The translations under genes were made by a program, and so were the position numbers. From Chloroflexota bacterium (GTDB lineage: Bacteria > Chloroflexota > Dormibacteria > Aeolococcales > Aeolococcaceae), in contig DNAU01000260.1 in NCBI GenBank assembly GCA_003491925.1, forward strand, positions 243-11,008: a stretch of 10,766 nt of DNA, read 5' to 3'. This document shows, one piece after another, positions 5,243 through 10,766 of the stretch (position 1 is the stretch's first letter; each line of letters opens with the position of its first letter). The notes under the pieces are model-generated. The model saw only the letters and a list, made by a program, of their open reading frames with translations, was not told the DNA's origin and ran no database searches.

Positions 5243-7564
5243 TCAGGTCCCCGGTGTCGCTGCCGGCGTCGGTATCGGGGTCGGCCCCGGCGTGGGGGTG
5301 GGCAGCAGCGGCTGTGTGAAGTCGACGCCCGTCTGTGTCGGCGGCCCGATGCAGTTCGGGTTGCAGATCGGGCCCCCGACACCCATGGAGCTGCCCGGTC
5401 CGGTGCCGGGGAGGTACCAGGCGCCGCCCGCCTCGTAGACGTCGGAGGGCTGCTGGTACCAGACCACCGGCGTGTTAGCGGTTGCGGCCTCCATGTAGGT
5501 CTGCCAGATCGGTGCCGCCCCGGTCACACCGCTGGTGACCCCGGGGGTGAGCCCGTACTTGGCGCTCTCGCCCTGAGGATCCCCGACCCACACCGCGGTG
5601 AGGACGGTGGGCGTCCATCCCACCGTCCAGTTGTCGAAGTTGTCGTAGCCCGAGCCGCTCGTCCCGGTCTTGGCGCTGGCCGGGCGGCCCGGCAGGGAGA
5701 GCCTCTGGTAGTTGCCGAAGGCCGGCTGGCGGTACTTGGCCACGCTGAGCGTCTCGTCCATGATGTAGGCGACGTTCTCCGGCACCACCCGCTGGGCGCT
5801 GGCCGCGGCGTCGTAGACGTAGACGGCGGAGCCGGTCGCCGCGTTGGTGATCTTGGTGACCGGGGCCGGAGCGTGGTGGACGCCGAGGTCGGCGATGGTC
5901 GCCGCCCCGTCGGCCAGGTCGAGGGGGCTGATCGGCTTCGTCCCCAGGGTGAACGAGTAGGTGGTCGAGGCGGGGAAGTTGGCCCCCGAGAGCAGGCTGA
6001 CCCCGGCGTCGACGGCCAGGTTGGCGACCGGGAGCACGCCCAATGCGTACTCGGTCCTCACCGCCGGCAGGTTGAGCGAGTTGCCCAGGCAGTACTCCAT
6101 CTCGCAGAAGCCCTCTCCGGCGGTCGCGCCCTCGTAGTCCTTGGGTGTCCAGCCGTTCAGGGTCAGCGGCTCGTCCGAGATCTGGGTCGTCATCGTGTAC
6201 TGCCGCGAGGCGATCGCGTCCGTGTAGGTGAACAGCTTCATGGTGGAGCCGGGCTGGCGCTCGTCGATCGCCAGGTTGTCCTGACCGAACACGGGGCTGC
6301 TGTAGTTGGCGCTGCCGGTCATGGCCAGGACCGCCCCGGTCTGGGGGTCGAGGCTCACCAGGGCACCGTCACCGCCGCTCGCTCCCTGCACGAACCACCC
6401 CGGGCTGCCGGTGATCACGCTGTGCACGGTCGCGTCGGCGGTCGCCTGGTCGCTCAGGTCGAGCGTGGTGTAGATGTCGTAGCCGCCCGGGTCCGAGAAC
6501 GTGTCGCCGTGGAAGAGCTCGGGGAGGTAGTAGGCGGTCAGGTAGTTGAGGAAGCTCGACGTGTTGGCTCCATCGATGATGGTCGGTGGCAGGTACTCCT
6601 GCCAGGTGTAGTAGGTGAGCTTCTCGGCCGCCGCGGCGTTGGCCTGGGCCTGGGTGATGCTGCCCACGCTCACCATCGCCTGCAGGACGGCCTCCTGGCG
6701 CTCCTTGGCCGCTCCGGGGTAGAGGTTGGGGTCGTATGCCGAGGGGGCCTGGGGGAGGCCCGCGAGCATTGCCGATTGGGCGAGGTCGAGCTGGCTGGCG
6801 GGCACGTGGAAGTACAGCTCCGCCGCGGTTTGGATCCCGATCGCCTGGTTCCCGTAGGGGATCCGGTTCAGGTACATCTCGAGGATCTGACCCTTGGAGA
6901 AGTCGTCGACCAGCTCGCTGCCGAGGATGATCTCCTTGATCTTGTAGGAGAGGCTGCCGTTGTCCTGCAGGAAGCTGATCTTGGCGAGCTGCTCGGGGAT
7001 GGTCGAGGCGCCTCCCTCGTTGGCGTGGCGCAGGTAGCCCCAGCCCGCCTCCGCGATCCGGGGGAGGTCAAGCGAGCTCTCGGAGTAGAAGTGACGGTCC
7101 TCGACGTCGACCGTGGCCTCCTGCAGGTACGTGGAGATCTGGTCGAGGTTGGCGTGGAGGTGGAAGGATCCCGAGGGGTGGAGGATGTCGATGAGGGTGC
7201 CGTTGGCAGCGTACACGTTGGTGTCGACCGCGGGCTCCATCGAGGCGACGGTGGTCGCGTCGGGGATCTGGCCGAGGAAGACGTTGTAGCCGGTGTAGAC
7301 GGTGGTGGCGGCGGCGGCTCCAATGGTCGAGAGGAGGGCGACGAACAGCAGCGTCGTGCGCAGCAGCGGGCGCCGCCGGGGAGGGGACGGACGCCTCCGT
7401 CCGAGCAGCAGATCGCGCCGGAGCCGGCGTTGGGAGGCGGTCGAGGTCAGGCCCTGGCCGGCCGCCCCCCCGCCGTTGCCGTTCCCGTTGGAGGCGCCGC
7501 GAGCCCGCACGTGGCCGGCCCGCACCCTGCGCGGGCGGGGGTTCTCGGGTGGGGTGGGTGGCAC
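5243..7564 (-). CDS. Class A penicillin-binding protein (transglycosylase/transpeptidase)
   Basis: A bifunctional peptidoglycan synthase, anchored in the membrane and acting outside it. The 773 residues comprise a basic, Pro/Arg/Gly-rich cytosolic region (1-~66), one signal-anchor helix (~67-91), a GT51 glycosyltransferase domain and a transpeptidase domain. GT51 motifs: VEDRHFY with catalytic E155, GGASTIPEQLAK (184-195), KIKEIILG and YLNRIPYGNQAIG. Transpeptidase motifs: STMK (nucleophile S near 439), SLN (near 495) and KTGT (near 631). Several normally conserved GT51 positions differ: the His and Gly of EDxxFYxHxG are E162 and S164, and the usual QQ of motif 2 reads EQ. The C-terminus after ~730 is a Pro/Thr repeat (TPTPGPTPIPTP), probably a wall-spanning or disordered tail. 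The start is GTG with only a poor AGG before it. A 51-residue membrane protein lies 81 bases upstream on the same strand. Confidence 0.95.
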   Translation of the reverse strand: MPPTPPENPRPRRVRAGHVRARGASNGNGNGGGAAGQGLTSTASQRRLRRDLLLGRRRPSPPRRRPLLRTTLLFVALLSTIGAAAATTVYTGYNVFLGQIPDATTVASMEPAVDTNVYAANGTLIDILHPSGSFHLHANLDQISTYLQEATVDVEDRHFYSESSLDLPRIAEAGWGYLRHANEGGASTIPEQLAKISFLQDNGSLSYKIKEIILGSELVDDFSKGQILEMYLNRIPYGNQAIGIQTAAELYFHVPASQLDLAQSAMLAGLPQAPSAYDPNLYPGAAKERQEAVLQAMVSVGSITQAQANAAAAEKLTYYTWQEYLPPTIIDGANTSSFLNYLTAYYLPELFHGDTFSDPGGYDIYTTLDLSDQATADATVHSVITGSPGWFVQGASGGDGALVSLDPQTGAVLAMTGSANYSSPVFGQDNLAIDERQPGSTMKLFTYTDAIASRQYTMTTQISDEPLTLNGWTPKDYEGATAGEGFCEMEYCLGNSLNLPAVRTEYALGVLPVANLAVDAGVSLLSGANFPASTTYSFTLGTKPISPLDLADGAATIADLGVHHAPAPVTKITNAATGSAVYVYDAAASAQRVVPENVAYIMDETLSVAKYRQPAFGNYQRLSLPGRPASAKTGTSGSGYDNFDNWTVGWTPTVLTAVWVGDPQGESAKYGLTPGVTSGVTGAAPIWQTYMEAATANTPVVWYQQPSDVYEAGGAWYLPGTGPGSSMGVGGPICNPNCIGPPTQTGVDFTQPLLPTPTPGPTPIPTPAATPGT

Positions 7565-7645
7565 GACCTGATGTGTCTCCGATGAGGTGGCGTGGCCGGG
7601 GGGTTGCGGGACGTCCCCAGGGGGAACGGCCCACGCCTGCCCGGG

Positions 7646-7801
7646 TTACGCGCCGTTGAGGACCACGGCGAGGACGTAGAGACCGAGGACCAGGGCGATG
7701 ACCGCGCCGCCGAACCAGACGAGACCATCGCCATCCTCGATCCAGAAGGGGCCGGCGCGCCGACCGTCTCGAACGCTCCCCTGCAGGGGGATGGTGGGCA
7801 T
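7646..7801 (-). CDS. Small single-helix membrane protein, 51 residues
   Basis: I do not recognise this protein. ATG at 7799-7801 opens 51 codons ending in TAA (7646-7648). Residues 1-26 are polar (MPTIPLQGSVRDGRRAGPFW, then IEDGDG), and residues 27-48 form one uninterrupted hydrophobic helix (LVWFGGAVIALVLGLYVLAV), with only three residues after it. The Arg-rich segment before the helix suggests the N-terminus stays in the cytoplasm. A TACCGT hexamer sits six bases upstream of the ATG with no Shine-Dalgarno, matching the leaderless layout seen elsewhere here; this is the reason for rejecting a longer reading from 8020. The PBP gene begins 81 bases downstream on the same strand, so co-transcription and a link to cell-wall synthesis are possible, by context only. 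Confidence 0.6.
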   Translation of the reverse strand: MPTIPLQGSVRDGRRAGPFWIEDGDGLVWFGGAVIALVLGLYVLAVVLNGA

Positions 7802-7807
7802 GGCCGC

Positions 7808-7813
7808 ACGGTA
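7808..7813 (-). promoter_or_regulatory. -10 element TACCGT of the small membrane protein gene
   Basis: On the minus strand TACCGT (7813-7808) is followed by GCGGCC and the ATG at 7801. The six-base gap is right for a leaderless transcript starting at the ATG. This promoter could also serve the PBP gene downstream. No firm -35. Confidence 0.45.
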
Positions 7814-7967
7814 CCACGACGCTCCCGTCACGGTCCCGTCATAACTCGCCGGTCGGCATCGCTCCAAGGGGGCCTGGATGCGCGGTCCGGCGGGATCTCG
7901 GACGCGGGAGTGTGGCAGCTCGATGACAAGTCCCCGGCCCCTCCTGGGCCGCTCAACCTGGCGATGA

Positions 7968-7973
7968 CACAAT
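7968..7973 (+). promoter_or_regulatory. Weak -10-like CACAAT before the AAA+ ATPase gene
   Basis: CACAAT ends ten bases before ATG 7984. It keeps the final AAT of TATAAT but has two mismatches. The region 7802-7983 between the divergent genes also has a GGCCC/GGGCC stem (7936-7950) and two CGATGACA copies (7921 and 7962). No gene is evident in it. Confidence 0.25.
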
Positions 7974-7983
7974 CGGCCGAGAG

Positions 7984-9300
7984 ATGGCAGCCCAAGTGTT
8001 CCCCGCTGCCCCGGCGCCAATCGCGCTGCCGCCGATGCCGCGGAGCGCCGAGGAGACCGGGCTCCCGTTCTCCTTCGTCTGCGATCTGGTCCTCAAGGTC
8101 CTGTACTTCAACGGCAGCATGCTGGGCGGTGACGTCGCCCGCCACGTCTGCATTCCCTTCCCGTTCGTCGAGACCACCCTCAAGTTCCTGGCCGACGAGG
8201 GGTACTGCGCGTCGGCGGGGGTCAGGGCGACCGTCCTCGACGAGAACGAATCGATCAACGCCGGCATGCAGTTCACGATCACCACCACCGGCCGCCAGCG
8301 GGCTCGCGAGCTGCTCGACATCAATCAATACGCGGGCCCCGCGCCGGTGCCGATCGGCGACTACAACGCCATGGCGGCCCGCCAGGCCGACGTGGGGATC
8401 GCGGTCAACCGGGAGCGGCTCCGCGCCGTCTTCTCGAGCCTGGTGCTGAGCCAGCGGGTGCTCGATCACCTCGGCCCGGCGCTCTCGGCCCGCCATGCCT
8501 GCTTCCTCTACGGCCCGTCGGGAAACGGCAAGACCAGCATCGCTGACGCCAGCGCGCGGGTGATGGGACCGCCGGTCTTCATCCCCCGCGCCCTCTACGT
8601 CCATGGCGAGGTCATCCGCTTCTACGACCCCATCTACCACACCCCGATCGACCGCCCCCTGCCCCCGCACGACACCCGCTGGCAGCTCGCCGAGAGGCCG
8701 GCGGTCAAGGCGGGCGGCGAGCTCACCCCGCGCATGCTGGAGCTCGGCTTCGACGCCGCGCTCGGCTTCTACGAGGCCTCGCTCCAGCTCAAGGCCAACG
8801 GCGGCCTGCTGCTCATCGACGACTTCGGCCGGCAGCAGAAGATGTCGCCCCGCGACCTGCTCAACCGCCTGATCGTCCCCCTGGAGAACGGCGTCGACTA
8901 CGTGAACATCGCCCGCGCCGGGACCAGCGTGGCGGTGCCCTTCACCTGCCTGCTGATGCTCAGCACCAACCTCGAACCCCACAACCTCATGGACGAGGCC
9001 TTCCTGCGCCGGGTTCGATACAAGGTGCACGTCCCGGATCCCACCCGGGACGAGTTCGCCGAGATCTGGCGGCGGGTCTGCGCATCCCAGGAGATCCCCT
9101 ACCGGGAGGAGGTCATCTCCGACCTCATCAGCCGGCACTACGTCGCCAAGGGGCGGGCGTTCCACGGATCGCACCCCCGCGACCTCCTCAACCACGTCAT
9201 CCACCTCTGCCGCTACCTGGGGCGGGATCCCGAGCTCACCACCAAGCTCCTCGACGAGGCGTGCGAGACCTACTTCGTCGACGACTCGACGGACATCTGA
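7984..9300 (+). CDS. AAA+ family ATPase with an N-terminal winged-helix-like region, role unknown
   Basis: A 438-residue cytosolic ATPase. The core has Walker A GPSGNGKT (177-184), Walker B LLLIDDFG (275-282, with D279 D280), sensor 1 STN (327-329), arginine-finger candidates in FLRRVRYK (R342, R343, R345) and a sensor-2-like HPRDLL with R399. Residues ~25-115 (GSMLGGDVARHVCIPFPFVE, later TITTTGRQRARELL) look like a winged-helix or protein-binding module, followed by the QYAGPAPVP linker. Between Walker A and B, HGEVIRFYDPIYH replaces usual AAA+ pore sequences. From memory, proteins with this layout occur in several phyla, annotated only as AAA family ATPase; I know of no settled function. 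The start ATG 7984 has a weak GAGAG before it. It stands alone, divergent from the small membrane protein/PBP pair and followed by tRNA-Ala, so context does not reveal its partner. Confidence 0.85.
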   Translation: MAAQVFPAAPAPIALPPMPRSAEETGLPFSFVCDLVLKVLYFNGSMLGGDVARHVCIPFPFVETTLKFLADEGYCASAGVRATVLDENESINAGMQFTITTTGRQRARELLDINQYAGPAPVPIGDYNAMAARQADVGIAVNRERLRAVFSSLVLSQRVLDHLGPALSARHACFLYGPSGNGKTSIADASARVMGPPVFIPRALYVHGEVIRFYDPIYHTPIDRPLPPHDTRWQLAERPAVKAGGELTPRMLELGFDAALGFYEASLQLKANGGLLLIDDFGRQQKMSPRDLLNRLIVPLENGVDYVNIARAGTSVAVPFTCLLMLSTNLEPHNLMDEAFLRRVRYKVHVPDPTRDEFAEIWRRVCASQEIPYREEVISDLISRHYVAKGRAFHGSHPRDLLNHVIHLCRYLGRDPELTTKLLDEACETYFVDDSTDI

Positions 9301-9367
9301 TCGGCGCCGGCGTGCGCGCGGAGCGCCTCCCCGAGCCGCGCCGCGGAGCGAGCGTGCGGCCCCCGGG

Positions 9368-9373
9368 TAGACT
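9368..9373 (+). promoter_or_regulatory. -10 element TAGACT of tRNA-Ala
   Basis: TAGACT lies 12 bases before the first base of the mature tRNA, giving a short 5' leader of about 5-6 bases. It is identical to the hexamer before the rhomboid gene. No clear -35 is seen in the GC-rich stretch 9301-9367, which otherwise holds nothing I can name. Confidence 0.5.
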
Positions 9374-9385
9374 GGGACCCCTCCG

Positions 9386-9458
9386 GGGCCGGTAGCTCAG
9401 CTGGGAGAGCGCTGCCCTCGCACGGCAGAGGTCCGGGGTTCGAATCCCCGCCGGTCCA
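9386..9458 (+). tRNA. tRNA-Ala, anticodon CGC
   Basis: A complete 73-base cloverleaf. The acceptor stem pairs GGGCCGG (9386-9392) with CCGGTCC (9451-9457), including the G3-U70 pair that is the alanine identity signature. The D arm is GCTC-AGCTGGGA-GAGC. The anticodon stem CTGCC/GGCAG holds loop CTCGCAC, anticodon CGC, reading GCG codons, which suits this GC-rich genome. The T arm is CGGGG-TTCGAAT-CCCCG. The discriminator is A (9458). The CCA end is not encoded (the next bases are CGT), so it must be added enzymatically. Confidence 0.97.
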
Positions 9459-9461
9459 CGT

Positions 9462-9485
9462 CCCCATCAGGCAGGCCTGATGGGG
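9462..9485 (+). terminator. Hairpin terminator after tRNA-Ala
   Basis: CCCCATCAGG (9462-9471) and CCTGATGGGG (9476-9485) form a perfect 10-bp stem around the loop CAGG, beginning three bases after the tRNA. The bases that follow (GGCCCCTCGCTGTTCT) are only modestly T-containing, so termination may rely on the stem or on Rho. Confidence 0.7.
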
Positions 9486-9566
9486 GCCCCTCGCTGTTCT
9501 CACAGGGGCTCGCCGCCCCTCGCCGGCCCGGCAGCCCGGTGTCGCGCGGTTTCGATCGGGCTGATA

Positions 9567-9661
9567 GCTCATTCGGACGCAGGCCGGTGACACACCCGTG
9601 ACGGCTCGGTCACCTGAGCCGACGGTGACCATGCTGGCCACGTGCGCATTCGCTCATTCGG
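9567..9661 (+). repeat. Direct repeat GCTCATTCGG, two copies 85 bases apart
   Basis: GCTCATTCGG occurs at 9567-9576 and 9652-9661. The second copy is part of ATTCGCTCATTCG and lies just before the likely ribosome binding site of the 9675 gene. The two copies flank the GTGAC motif cluster. A ten-base exact repeat within 100 bases in an AT-richer local context is mildly unusual; it might be an operator pair. Confidence 0.4.
9587..9629. promoter_or_regulatory. Phased GTGAC/GTCAC motif cluster, candidate operator
   Basis: The pentamer occurs as GTGAC at 9587 and 9598, GTCAC at 9609 and GTGAC at 9625. The first three are exactly 11 bases apart, one helical turn. Two further symmetries exist: GGTCACC (9608-9614) with GGTGACC (9624-9630), and CGGCTC (9602-9607) with GAGCCG (9616-9621). 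Read on the minus strand, 9602-9581 is two tandem 11-base units each beginning GTCAC, a layout like response-regulator direct-repeat boxes such as the Streptomyces PHO box. It lies 45-90 bases before the secreted protein gene. Identity of the regulator is unknown. Confidence 0.4.
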
Positions 9662-9674
9662 GAGTGCACCTGCA

Positions 9675-10766
9675 ATGAGGCGTGGCCGCCTTCTGGTCGG
9701 TGGCCTGCTTCTCCTTCCCTCGCTGACGGCAGCCTGGGCGTTCTCGCCGAGGCCGGTGCTGGCGGACGATGTCACCACCACCATCACCACGGCCGGGGAG
9801 ACCGCCTACGTGATCCCCGCCGGCGCCTATGCCCTCCAGGTGACCGTGGTCGGCTCGGCGGGCGGCGACTCCGCGGGGTCCGCGCTGCCGGGCCAGGGCG
9901 CCGAGGTGCAGGCGACCATCCCGGTGCCAGATGGCGTGTCGACGCTCTACCTCGAGGTCGGCAGCAGCACTGGCGTCGGTGGCGGGGGCGCGTCGGTCGG
10001 CGGTGGGGCCGGAGGTGGTGCCTCCGACATCCAGACGTGCTCGGCCTCCGACCCCGGCTGCGCCTACACCGCGGACCCGGCCAGCGATCCCCGCCTGGTG
10101 GTCGCGGGCGGTGGCGGCGGTGGCGGGCAGAGTGACCCGTACTACGATTGGCGGCAGGGTGGGGGCGGCGGCAGTGCCGGCTCCTTCGGGGCGGCGGTCA
10201 CCGGCCCGGGTGCAGGCGGAGACGGCTCGGACCCCTACAACGGGGCGCCCGGTGGCGGGGCCGGTCTCGGCATCGACGGCTCGGCGGCTGCGCCAGGTGC
10301 GGGCTGCCTCGGCGATGGCACCGGTACGGCCGGATCTCCGGGCGCCGGAGGCGCCGGGCAGGAACTGCCCGTCACCGCCGGTTGGCAGTTCGCGGCGGGA
10401 GGGAGTGGGGGGGGAGGCTGGGTCGGAGGTTCGGGTGGCGGCTCGGGAGGCTGCTATTTCCCCAGCATCCCTGACTACCTGCTGGGTGGCGGCGGCGGTG
10501 GCGGCGCCGGGGCCAGCCACATCGAGAGCTCGGCCACCGGGGTGAGCGTGACCACGGCGGGGGACACGCCCGCCGAGGTGGTCATCACCCCCGTGCCCAT
10601 GACGGCGCCGTCGGTGACCAGCGCGGCGTCGACCACCTTCACCGTCGGGTCGTACGGCACCTTCACCGTCACCGGCAGCGGTGGGCCGGCACCCTCGCTC
10701 TCCGACGGCGGCGCCCGCCTGCCCGCTGGCGTCAGCTTCACCGACAACTCCGACGGCACCGCCACG
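9675..10766 (+). CDS. Secreted glycine-rich protein with Ig-like repeats, 3' end beyond the window
   Basis: The frame is open to the right edge, giving 364 visible residues. A signal peptide is clear: MRRGR, a Leu-rich core and a cleavage site after VLA (30) or AWA (22). Residues ~40-100 are a strand-rich lead-in (AYVIPAGAYALQVTVVGSAGG), and ~100-280 are very Gly-rich with GGGASD (113-118), RLVVAGGGGGGG (140-151) and several GGGGG runs. This is the pattern of the bacterial glycine-rich domain related to that of ALK/LTK receptors. Four Cys (122, 129, 211, 260) could form disulfides outside the cell. From ~312, STTFTVGSYGTFTVTGSG and LPAGVSFTDNSDGTAT match the start of the Ig-like/He_PIG repeats common in actinobacterial surface proteins; more copies are expected beyond the window. 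GGGAG (9660-9664), ten bases upstream, is a plausible Shine-Dalgarno. Surface adhesion or matrix function is inference. Confidence 0.85.
   Translation, partial: MRRGRLLVGGLLLLPSLTAAWAFSPRPVLADDVTTTITTAGETAYVIPAGAYALQVTVVGSAGGDSAGSALPGQGAEVQATIPVPDGVSTLYLEVGSSTGVGGGGASVGGGAGGGASDIQTCSASDPGCAYTADPASDPRLVVAGGGGGGGQSDPYYDWRQGGGGGSAGSFGAAVTGPGAGGDGSDPYNGAPGGGAGLGIDGSAAAPGAGCLGDGTGTAGSPGAGGAGQELPVTAGWQFAAGGSGGGGWVGGSGGGSGGCYFPSIPDYLLGGGGGGGAGASHIESSATGVSVTTAGDTPAEVVITPVPMTAPSVTSAASTTFTVGSYGTFTVTGSGGPAPSLSDGGARLPAGVSFTDNSDGTAT

Noticed and set aside
5873..7585. 570-codon open frame on the plus strand
   Set aside because: Antisense to the PBP, whose motifs are unambiguous; the composition (Val/Gly/Arg/Glu) is that of a mirror frame.
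7646..8020. Longer, 124-residue version of the small membrane protein
   Set aside because: It would overlap the start of the AAA+ gene, its extra N-terminus is Arg-rich low complexity, and the TACCGT promoter element lies inside it just before ATG 7801.
10095..10260. GGC/GGT-rich tandem runs as a DNA repeat array
   Set aside because: They are glycine codons in the secreted protein's glycine-rich domain, irregular in spacing, with no separate repeat unit or CRISPR-like spacers.
9931..10545. 204-codon plus-strand frame within the last gene
   Set aside because: It is out of frame with the signal-peptide-bearing gene that begins at 9675 and is Arg/Ala/Pro-rich low complexity.

Overview
The window is about 70% GC and comes from a bacterial chromosome. 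It is densely coded, with short intergenic gaps; none exceeds 300 bases, and the longest is about 215 bases after the tRNA. The left end carries the conserved block rpmA (partial) - obgE - nadD - rsfS, the order seen in Actinobacteria, Chloroflexota and relatives. Several genes lack a Shine-Dalgarno sequence and instead have a TANNNT -10 hexamer 6-9 bases before the ATG, the layout of leaderless transcripts. The tRNA does not encode its CCA end. Together these point to a high-GC Gram-positive-type or Chloroflexota/Dormibacterota-like soil lineage; I cannot name the phylum with confidence.

Layout. 1-2759, plus strand: L27 with an acidic C-terminal tail, the Obg GTPase, nicotinate-mononucleotide adenylyltransferase (start overlaps the obgE stop by one base), and the ribosomal silencing factor RsfS, which has its own extended -10 promoter. 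2760-2948: a convergent gap with a small GC hairpin. 2949-4298, minus: a seven-helix rhomboid serine protease with a ~195-residue cytosolic N-terminal domain. A ~60-base divergent promoter region separates it from a plus-strand unit made of a 12-codon leader ORF coupled by an ATGA overlap to an unrecognised acidic 281-residue protein (4397-5242). That gene abuts, stop codon to stop codon with no base between, a minus-strand class A penicillin-binding protein (5243-7564). Upstream of the PBP, on the same strand, is a 51-residue single-helix membrane protein (7646-7801) that may be co-transcribed with it. Divergent from these is a 438-residue AAA+ ATPase of unknown role (7984-9300). Then come tRNA-Ala(CGC) with a promoter and a hairpin terminator, a regulatory-looking gap with phased GTGAC/GTCAC motifs, and the start of a secreted glycine-rich protein with Ig-like repeats that runs off the right edge.

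Functionally, the left block is housekeeping: ribosome assembly, NAD synthesis, ribosome silencing. The middle and right parts are largely envelope-related: an intramembrane protease, peptidoglycan synthesis, a small membrane protein and a secreted repeat protein. The least explained items are the 281-residue protein with its coupled mini-ORF, the AAA+ ATPase, the small membrane protein next to the PBP, and the glycine-rich secreted protein with its upstream motif cluster. I see no mobile element, CRISPR array or defence system.
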